36,282 nt of DNA, from positions 1-36,282 of the forward strand of contig UQLL01000026.1 of NCBI GenBank assembly GCA_900541835.1, read 5' to 3'. The translations under genes were made by a program, and so were the position numbers. Positions 24,043 to 31,500 of the stretch are shown one piece after another. Under the pieces are notes generated by a model, which was given only the letters and a program-made list of their open reading frames with translations, searched no databases and was not told where the DNA came from. The stretch's first letter is position 1; each line of letters opens with the position of its first letter. The stretch is from an uncultured Porphyromonadaceae bacterium. GTDB taxonomy: Bacteria; Bacteroidota; Bacteroidia; Bacteroidales; Muribaculaceae.

Positions 24043-24050
24043 TATCTTTG
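24043..24050 (+). promoter_or_regulatory. Possible internal promoter before rpsM
   Basis: TATCTTTG is a perfect TAnnTTTG box in an AT-rich patch seven bases after the rpmJ stop. No good -33 box lies 19-21 bases upstream (nearest TTCA, 23 bases). If used, it would start a transcript for rpsM-rplQ with a leader of about 20 bases. Confidence 0.45.
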
Positions 24051-24072
24051 CACAAAATTTGCAACACACTAC

Positions 24073-24453
24073 ATGGCAGTACGTATAGTCGGCGTTGATT
24101 TGCCGCAGAACAAGCGGGGCGAGATCGCCCTCACCTACATATTCGGAATCGGCCGCAGCTCGGCCGGCAAGATCCTCGGCAAGGCAGGCGTGCCCCTCGA
24201 CACCAAGGTTCAGGACTGGACCGACGACCAGGCCGCGGCAGTGCGCGAGGTCATCCAGAGCGAGTACCGCGTGGAGGGCGACCTCCGTTCCGAGATCCAG
24301 CTCAACATCAAGCGACTGATGGACATCGGCTGCTACCGCGGCATCCGTCACCGCATCGGCCTGCCCGTGCGCGGCCAGAGCACCAAGAACAACGCCCGCA
24401 CCCGCAAGGGCCGCAAGAAGACCGTGGCCAACAAGAAGAAGGCCACCAAGTAA
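24073..24453 (+). CDS. rpsM: 30S ribosomal protein S13
   Basis: 126 residues (MAVRIVGVDLPQNKRG). Head protein contacting the P-site tRNA and the L5 bridge. YIFGIGRSSAGKIL and the basic C-terminal GQSTKNNARTRKGRKKT are present. First gene of the alpha-type group. Confidence 0.97.
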   Translation: MAVRIVGVDLPQNKRGEIALTYIFGIGRSSAGKILGKAGVPLDTKVQDWTDDQAAAVREVIQSEYRVEGDLRSEIQLNIKRLMDIGCYRGIRHRIGLPVRGQSTKNNARTRKGRKKTVANKKKATK

Positions 24454-24489
24454 ACAAGCTCCAAAGCAACAAAGCATCATAATTAAAGT

Positions 24490-24879
24490 ATGGCTAAAAA
24501 AACAGCTGCAGCAAAGAAGAGGAACGTCAAAGTCGACGCCATGGGCCAGCTCCACGTTCACTCCTCTTTCAACAACATCATCGTGTCTCTTGCCAACAGC
24601 GAGGGCCAAGTCATCTCCTGGTCGTCGGCCGGCAAGATGGGCTTCCGCGGCAACAAGAAGAACACCCCCTACGCCGCTCAGATGGCCGCCCAGGACTGCG
24701 CCAAGGTAGCCTACGACCTCGGCCTGCGCAAGGTGAAGGCCTACGTCAAGGGCCCCGGCAACGGTCGTGAGTCCGCTATCCGCACCGTGCACGGCGCCGG
24801 CATCGAAGTCACCGAGATCGTCGACGTGACCCCGCTGCCCCACAACGGCTGCCGTCCTCCCAAACGCAGAAGAGTATAA
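24490..24879 (+). CDS. rpsK: 30S ribosomal protein S11
   Basis: 129 residues (MAKKTAAAKKRNVKVDA). Platform protein near the mRNA exit. HSSFNNIIVSLANSEGQVI and the ending NGCRPPKRRRV fit. It is followed by a 246-base structured gap before rpsD. Confidence 0.97.
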   Translation: MAKKTAAAKKRNVKVDAMGQLHVHSSFNNIIVSLANSEGQVISWSSAGKMGFRGNKKNTPYAAQMAAQDCAKVAYDLGLRKVKAYVKGPGNGRESAIRTVHGAGIEVTEIVDVTPLPHNGCRPPKRRRV

Positions 24880-24897
24880 CAAAGTAGACCCCCGTCG

Positions 24898-25099
24898 GCC
24901 GCTCCCGGGGAAACTTTCCCGGCGGCAAAGCGGCAAGGACACGGCAGGGACAGACGCATAACAGAGACCGGACCGGCGCGAAAGATTGCCTTTCAAGCCT
25001 TTTCTCTCGGCAATCGCGGCTGCGCGCCCCCGGCTCCAGAGCGCCCACTTTAATTACCAACCCGGACTTCCGCCAGGCTACCGGCACCCCGGCCCTGGC
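24898..25099 (+). promoter_or_regulatory. Structured RNA candidate between rpsK and rpsD
   Basis: The 246-base gap (24880-25125) contains three strong hairpins. One covers 24898-24926, with CCGGG/CCCGG inside GCCG/CGGC. GATTGCC (24984-24990) pairs with GGCAATC (25009-25015). GCCAGG (25072-25077) pairs with CCTGGC (25094-25099). No T tracts. S4 controls alpha operons in several bacteria by binding structured leaders, so an S4 site is plausible but not shown. Confidence 0.5.
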
Positions 25100-25125
25100 A
25101 CCGGAAAACAAGCAACAAAAAAGAA

Positions 25126-25731
25126 ATGGCAAGATATACAGGCCCCAAAAGCAAAATCGCCCGCAAGTTCGGCGCCCCCATCTACGGGGAGGATAAGGTT
25201 CTGGCACGCAAGAACTTCCCGCCGGGCCAGCATGGCAACAGCCGTCGTCGCAAGACCTCCGAGTACGGCAATCAGCTGAAAGAAAAGCAGAAGACCAAGT
25301 ACACCTACGGTGTGCTCGAGCGCCAGTTCCGCAATCTCTTCGAGAAGGCAGCCCGCACCAAGGGCATCACCGGCGAGGTGCTGCTCCAGCTGCTCGAGAG
25401 CCGTCTCGACAACATCGCATACCGCCTGGGCATGGCACCCACCCGTCCCGCCGCACGCCAGCTCGTGCTCCACAAGCACGTCACCGTCAACGGACAGGTG
25501 GTCAACATCCCCTCTTACCGCGTAAAACCCGGCGACGTAGTCTGCATCCGCGAGAAGGACAAGAGCCTCGAGGTAGTGGCCGAGAGCCTGAACGGCTTCA
25601 ACCACGCCAAGTACCCCTGGCTGGAGTGGGACGCCACCATCATGGGCGGCAAGTACCTGCACCTGCCTGCACGCGAGGACATCCCCGAGGAGATCCAGGA
25701 GCAGCTCATCGTCGAACTTTACTCAAAATAA
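25126..25731 (+). CDS. rpsD: 30S ribosomal protein S4
   Basis: 201 residues (MARYTGPKSKIARKFGA), lacking the zinc-binding cysteines of the N-terminal domain. 16S rRNA assembly initiator and often a translational repressor. The S4 RNA-binding domain is at about 90-150 (LLESRLDNIAYRLGMAPTR). Confidence 0.98.
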   Translation: MARYTGPKSKIARKFGAPIYGEDKVLARKNFPPGQHGNSRRRKTSEYGNQLKEKQKTKYTYGVLERQFRNLFEKAARTKGITGEVLLQLLESRLDNIAYRLGMAPTRPAARQLVLHKHVTVNGQVVNIPSYRVKPGDVVCIREKDKSLEVVAESLNGFNHAKYPWLEWDATIMGGKYLHLPAREDIPEEIQEQLIVELYSK

Positions 25732-25746
25732 TTAGAACAGACCCCC

Positions 25747-26742
25747 ATGGCTATATTAGCATTCCAAAAGCCCGACAACGTGATAATGCTCAACGCCAGC
25801 GACTCGTACGGCAAGTTCGAGTTCAGGCCGCTTGAGCCGGGTTACGGCCAGACGATAGGCAACGCCCTGCGGCGTATCCTCCTGTCGTCGTTAGGGGGCT
25901 TCGCCATCTGCTCCATCAAGATAGACGGTGTGAGCCACGAGCTGGATACCATCCCGGGCGTGAAAGAAGACGTCACCAACATCATCCTCAACCTCAAGCA
26001 GGTCCGCTTCCGCCAGAAGGTGGAGGACCACGACACTGAGACTGCCGTGCTTGAGGTGAAGGGCATGGACCGTGTCACCGCCGGCGACCTGGGCAAGGTG
26101 CTCTCCTCGTTCGAGGTCCTCAACCCCGAGCTGGAGATCTGCCGCCTCAACCCCGACTACGGCTTCCGCATGGAATTCACCATCAACAAGGGCCGCAGCT
26201 GGGTGCCCGCCGACGAGAACCGCGAGATGATAGGTGACCAGATCGGCGTCATCGCCATCGACTCCATCTACACGCCCATCAAGAACGTCAAGTACACCGT
26301 CGAGAACTTCCGAGTAGAGCAGAAGACCGACTACGAGAAACTCATCCTGGAAGTCACCACCGACGGCTCCATCAAGCCCAAGGACGCCCTCAAGGAGGCA
26401 TCGCGCATCCTCATCTACCACCTGCAGCTCTTCACCGACGACAAGATCACCGTCGACGTGGAGGCCTCCGACGACTCCGACGAGTTCGACGAGGACGCAC
26501 TCAAGATGCGCCAGCTGCTCAAGAGCAAGCTCGTGGACATGGACCTGAGCGTCCGCGCCCTCAACTGCCTCAAGAGCGCCGAAGTGGAGACCCTGGGCGA
26601 CCTGGTCAAGTACAACAAGAACGACCTGCTGAAGTTCCGCAACTTCGGCCGCAAGTCGCTCACCGAGCTTGACGAGCTCCTGGCCAACCTGAACCTCTCG
26701 TTCGGCATGGACATTTCTAATTACAAACTGGACAAAGACTAA
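25747..26742 (+). CDS. rpoA: RNA polymerase alpha subunit
   Basis: 331 residues. N-terminal dimerisation domain with GYGQTIGNALRRILLSSLGG, then, after a linker rich in Asp (VEASDDSDEFDEDA), a C-terminal domain with LKSAEVETLGDLVKYNKNDL and FGRKSLTELDELL that binds UP elements and activators. It is 15 bases after rpsD and eight before rplQ. Confidence 0.98.
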   Translation: MAILAFQKPDNVIMLNASDSYGKFEFRPLEPGYGQTIGNALRRILLSSLGGFAICSIKIDGVSHELDTIPGVKEDVTNIILNLKQVRFRQKVEDHDTETAVLEVKGMDRVTAGDLGKVLSSFEVLNPELEICRLNPDYGFRMEFTINKGRSWVPADENREMIGDQIGVIAIDSIYTPIKNVKYTVENFRVEQKTDYEKLILEVTTDGSIKPKDALKEASRILIYHLQLFTDDKITVDVEASDDSDEFDEDALKMRQLLKSKLVDMDLSVRALNCLKSAEVETLGDLVKYNKNDLLKFRNFGRKSLTELDELLANLNLSFGMDISNYKLDKD

Positions 26743-26750
26743 ACCCACCA

Positions 26751-27266
26751 ATGCGACACAATAAAAAATTCAACCACCTCAGTCGTAAGTCGGCCCACCG
26801 CAAGGCCATGCTTGCCAACATGACCATCTCGCTGATCATGCACAAGCGCATCACCACGACTTTGGCCAAGGCCAAGGCACTGCGTGTCTACTGCGAGCCC
26901 ATCATCACCCGCTCCAAGACCGACAACACTCCCAACCGCCGCCTCGTCTTCAGCTACCTGCAGGACAAGGAGGCCGTCAAGGAGCTCTTCGGCACAGTAG
27001 CCGACAAGGTAGCCAACCGTCCCGGCGGCTACTGCCGCATCCTCAAGCTCGGCTACCGCCTGGGTGACGGCGCCGAGATGGCCATGATCGAGCTCGTGGA
27101 CTTCAACGAGAACATGCTCAAGGAGTCCCCCAAGGCCGGCGCCAAGCGCACCCGTCGCCGCCGCACCGCCAAGAAGGCCGACGCAGCTCCCGCAGCAGAG
27201 GCTCCCGCGCAGGAGGCACCTGCAGCAGAGGCTCCCGCCGAGGCCGAAGCCCCCAAAGCTGAGTAA
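26751..27266 (+). CDS. rplQ: 50S ribosomal protein L17 with Ala/Glu/Pro-rich tail
   Basis: 171 residues. The core (MRHNKKFNHLSRKSAHRKAM to about residue 128) matches L17 near the tunnel exit. A tail of about 45 residues follows: a basic stretch KRTRRRRTAKK and then alternating Ala, Pro and Glu. Such tails are frequent in Bacteroidota L17. Last gene of the ribosomal cluster. Confidence 0.97.
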   Translation: MRHNKKFNHLSRKSAHRKAMLANMTISLIMHKRITTTLAKAKALRVYCEPIITRSKTDNTPNRRLVFSYLQDKEAVKELFGTVADKVANRPGGYCRILKLGYRLGDGAEMAMIELVDFNENMLKESPKAGAKRTRRRRTAKKADAAPAAEAPAQEAPAAEAPAEAEAPKAE

Positions 27267-27284
27267 AAGACACACTCATAAACC

Positions 27285-27323
27285 AAAAAGCGGTGCACCG
27301 TCCACACGGTGCACCGCTTTTTT
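27285..27323. terminator. Bidirectional terminator after rplQ
   Basis: GCGGTGCACCGT (27290-27301) pairs perfectly with ACGGTGCACCGC (27306-27317). Six T follow on the plus strand and five A precede, so it can stop rplQ transcripts and those of the convergent gene at 27366-28079. Confidence 0.95.
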
Positions 27324-27365
27324 GAATCTGACAAGTCTGAATAGTCTGACCAGGCCGACAGCCAG

Positions 27366-28079
27366 TCAGCTATTGAAATACTCAGTAAGCTGAGCCCTAT
27401 AACGCTTTATCTTATCAGGGTCCATTTTCAGTCGGAATATATTGGCCAAGCACCAGTCGAAATATTTACCGGCCTCTTTGGTCAGTCGTCTAATGTCAGT
27501 CGAGGGCTGATTTACTTTCCACCAATAGAAGAAACGACCTTGCAGGCCTCCGATGCTGCGTGCAGATTCGTGGATGTACAGGCCCATGGGAGAAGCCTGG
27601 CTTTCAGAGTTGTAAGCCTGAATAATCGGCAGACCGAACAGTAGCTTTCCCTTATAATCCGTGTTGGGATTTAGCATGGTGCATACCTTGTCATTGATGG
27701 CACCTCCGTGAGCCAAATCACCGTAAGCTATTGACCCGCGAACCATAAAACGGTGCTTGTTCTCTTGAGTATTGACAAAATAGGATGTCAGAGAATCGTA
27801 TACGAGGAATATTATCTTGCGCAGAAGGTCAAGATCCGGCGTTACGATATATACTCCATCCATAAGAGGGTAAAGTTTGGCGCTCTGATTACCTCCAGGG
27901 TTGGTTAATGTTGCGATAGCTTCATTTACGAAACAATGGAATCGTAATATGAAATTGGTCGCTCTTTCAAACGATTCGCGCATGACATTGCTTGTGCCCA
28001 TTATGTCTATCCAGCAGATATACTCCTTTTTGATGTCGGGCATAAGTTCCTTTGTGTTAACTGAGATTTGTTGTGTCAT
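27366..28079 (-). CDS. Orphan protein with nucleotide-cyclase-like signature
   Basis: 237 residues, no signal peptide or membrane helix. I cannot name a family with certainty. The order of motifs resembles class III nucleotide cyclase-like folds: WIDIMGTSN (Asp25), then 49 residues later LMDGVYIV (Asp74) where the second metal-binding Asp would be, then VRGSIAYGDLAHG (113-125), then LLFGLPIIQAYNSESQA. The Asn-x3-Arg transition-state pair of true cyclases is not visible in the last motif, so activity is doubtful. The gene is convergent with rplQ, has its own promoter and is visibly richer in A and T than its neighbours, which suggests acquisition by transfer. No effector gene lies beside it, so a defence role (for example Pycsar-like) is unsupported. 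Confidence 0.85.
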   Translation of the reverse strand: MTQQISVNTKELMPDIKKEYICWIDIMGTSNVMRESFERATNFILRFHCFVNEAIATLTNPGGNQSAKLYPLMDGVYIVTPDLDLLRKIIFLVYDSLTSYFVNTQENKHRFMVRGSIAYGDLAHGGAINDKVCTMLNPNTDYKGKLLFGLPIIQAYNSESQASPMGLYIHESARSIGGLQGRFFYWWKVNQPSTDIRRLTKEAGKYFDWCLANIFRLKMDPDKIKRYRAQLTEYFNS

Positions 28080-28101
28080 ATTAAAAATGATTTATTTTTT
28101 G

Positions 28102-28133
28102 CAAAGATACGGTAATTTTATAGATGTGGCAAA
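28102..28133 (-). promoter_or_regulatory. Promoter of the cyclase-like orphan
   Basis: On the minus strand, TTTG (28130-28133), 20 bases, TATCTTTG (28102-28109). The start is expected near 28097, giving a leader of about 18 bases. Confidence 0.87.
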
Positions 28134-28417
28134 TACATTTCAAAAATTGTCCGTAGATTGCTCTGGGAGGCGCTCCCCGGCTGCGCACTTGTCCCTTATA
28201 GGTAAGGCTGAAAGTATTTGTGCATAACTCAGAGCATCTCTTATCCCGAACTCGCGTTAATGATGCACGAATCTATTTCTGCGCTCACTCTAAAAGCACG
28301 AAGAACGGAGCATCTTTGTGCAGTTTGGAAGCTGCCCTTCCCTTAGAGGGGACAATAAGAAAATGTTAAAAGTGAGAAATATTTGAGTGAGGTTGCGGAA
28401 GTGTCAAATAAAAGCAT
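28134..28417. other. Gene-free divergent region with weak hairpins
   Basis: No coding region is convincing. A hairpin of GCACGAAGA (28296-28304) with TCTTTGTGC (28313-28321), one wobble, lies inside a patch that looks like a degenerate dispersed element. The region separates two outward promoters. Confidence 0.4.
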
Positions 28418-28425
28418 TAACTTTG
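28418..28425 (+). promoter_or_regulatory. Promoter -7 box of the large surface protein gene
   Basis: TAACTTTG is a perfect -7 box. The -33 partner is weak: GTTG at 28392-28395, 22 bases upstream. The leader from about 28431 to 28551 is about 120 bases long and shows no obvious riboswitch. Confidence 0.6.
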
Positions 28426-28551
28426 CCTCACAAATGCGCAAACGTCAGGACTGCTAATTTTTAAGGGGCTTTGTGGTCATGCAACTCCGTAAATTCAGGT
28501 CGGTCCCCACAATATAAACGCAAACTCGAAACTAACCAAAAACATCAAAAT

Positions 28552-31500
28552 ATGAGAAAACTATTACTCGTAATGGTGATGATTCTCAGCTGTTTGGGAT
28601 TTTCCCGAGCGGCAGAGGCTTCGTTCACCATCAAGTTTAGCACCTCTGGGACAGGTGAACTGAATAGTAATTCATTGCTGAGCAGTGTCTCGGAGGGGGG
28701 AGCAAACATCTCTAAATTTACCGATGTGACAAAAGTATATGGAGGGGGTACCCATACAGACTGTATAAGGTTGGCTTCTTCTAATGCTTCAAGCGGTACA
28801 GGTAAATTTACACTGCATTTTGCTGAAGGCAAGAAAGCTACCAAGGTTGTTGTGAGGGCAATGGCTTATAATAGTACAACCGGTTCTCTTAAAATTTCTA
28901 CCGCGACACCCGCAACTCAAGATATAAAGGGAACAGATGCTGCAGATTATGAGTTTACTCTGAACCCCAATTTTACCTGGACCAATCTTCCGTTTGAAGT
29001 TGCAGGAAATAAACGTATCTACATTTCTGCAATTACCGTCTACTATGAGACAGATGGTCCGGTAATTGAGAAAACGGCCAAGCCCTCTATCATCGGTGAT
29101 GCAATTTTTACCGAATCCACCCAGGTTTCCATTAGCGCTGCTGCCGGAGCAAGCATCTACTACACTCTCGACGGCACCACTCCTACGACACAGTCTACGG
29201 CGTATAATGCGCCCTTCACACTCTCTGCCACTACCACAGTCAAGGCTATTGCCCAGGAAAGCGGCAAAGACCCCTCGGAAATAGCCGAAGCAACCTTCAC
29301 CAAGAAATTGGCCGGTGACTATTCCTTAGTGACCTCTATAGATGAACTTGACGAAGTCTCTTCGTATATAATTGGGGTCAAGAACCAGAACGCAGCCATG
29401 AGCAATGCCAAGTCTACAGGCAATATTCAGCAGACGAGCGCAACCATAGTAGAGAATATGCTTTCGCCCACTGAAAGCGTCATGACCTTTAGACTTGAAA
29501 AGAATGCAGCAGGTAACTGGGCATTCAAGGCAGACAATTATGGCGACCCCAATAGCCCATACATCCAGAACTCTACAAGTACAGCTTGTAAGATGGGCAA
29601 CACTGTCACCTATTTTACAATAAGCTTTGATGCCAACAAGAACATACAGATAAAATCTACCGGCGGACGTTGGATTCATGCTTATAATTCAGGTTCAACA
29701 AATGATTTCCGAGCCTATTCAAGCGCGGCATCGAACTCAAGTGAGGTGCAGCTGTATCGCTTAGGCTCTAAGGTCGTTCAGGCTCCGGTAATCTCTCTTA
29801 GCTCGGACAATGTCTTTGTCGGCGAAAAGGTGACTGTCACCATCGACAAGAAGAATGCCGAGAAAGTCCATTATACCACCGACGGTACCACTCCCTCGGC
29901 AACTGTCGGCACTGAATACTCCGTACCCTTCGAAATTACAGCCACCACCGAAGGCGCCATCAAAGTGCAGGCTATCGGCATTTCCGAAGGCATCGACCCC
30001 TCGTCAGTAGCTGTCGCCACCATTACCGTCTCAAAGAAGGAACCAATCGCCGACGGCAGCTGGGTCGTGGTCAACAACGCCTCCGAACTCGAAGTGGGAG
30101 CACGCTACATCATAGCCTATAATGGCAAAGCTGTCAGCACCGCTGCCGTGGCAAACTCCAAACTGCAGAGCACAGACGCCACCGTCAGCAACAAAGGCCT
30201 TCTCACGCCCACCGACGACATGATGGTATTCACCCTCGGCAACGGTTCCGCCACAGGCAAATACATCCTCAAGTCCAACAACTACAACAACTCCATCGCC
30301 GACCACTACCTCACCTTCGGCTCATTCACCAGTGTCAACATGACTACCGAGCCAAGCGACCTGCTACTGAACTATAAAACTCAGAGTTCAGCCGACGTTG
30401 CCATCCAGGATGCCGCTGGCGACCGTATGCTCAAGGGCAGCAACGCCACTCCGGTGGTATTTGGTTACTATTCCGCGACCAGTGGTTACCATAACGTGCA
30501 GCTGTATAAGGAGGTGGATAGTCGCGAAGCTTGCGCTATGCCGACCGTTACTATTACTCCGGATGCAGTTGTAGAGGGCAACGAGGCTAAGGTTACAATC
30601 ACAGCCGAAGCCGGAGCTTCCGTGCGCTATACCACCGACGGCACCATCCCCACCGCAACCAAGGGTACTGAGTACACAGGCGAGTTTACGCTTACAAACC
30701 TTACCGCCAATACCACCGTCAAGGCCATCGCATACGCCGAGGGCAAGAAGAACTCGGCAGTGGCCGAGGCTACCGTCACTGTTACGTTGAAGCCGCGTAT
30801 GCCGAAGGTGACCTGGAGCGTTGACGGCACCACCTACACGGCTGAGAATGACGGCGCCTACGAGGTGTCTGCCGGAACCACCCTCACCATCACCGCCGTC
30901 AACGGCGACAAGGTGAAGGTCACAAATCTTGAGACAGAGCAGAGCCGCACTCTCGACAGTCCGCAGACGCTGACGGTTAATAAGGACATGATGGCCTCGT
31001 TCGCTTCCGTTAGCGGCGATATGACCAGCGACGAGCTGACTGCCATATTCACCATCAAGAAGGTGATGCCCGAGACCCCGGTCATCACCTGGACTAAGGA
31101 CGGACAGGCCATGACGGGTGTCAACGACGGCGAGTATGACGTATATGCGGGCACCCAGATTACCGTCAGCTCCAAGAACGCCACCAAGATTGTGGTTGCC
31201 GACAGCGAGAACTTCGATGGCGAGTACGACGCCCCCTTCACCTTCACGCTCTATAACGACAATATGTTCACCTTTACCGGCAAGAACGCCGACGGCACTT
31301 CTTCCGGGGTGACTGTGGCATACACTATTGTAGAGCGCCCGAAAGAGATGACCTATGCGCTGGTCACCGACGCCAGCCAGCTGAAGGCCGGCAACAAGTA
31401 CGTAATCGCCTACAAGGATGACGATGACTGCGTGGCCGTCAGCAACGATGGCAACTGGAGCGTGGCTAAAAACCAGTATCGTCCGGTTGTCAGAGACGGC

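Noticed and set aside
27366..28079. A Pycsar-type defence system at the cyclase-like orphan
   Set aside because: No effector gene is adjacent (neighbours are rplQ and a surface protein), and the catalytic Asn/Arg pair is not visible.
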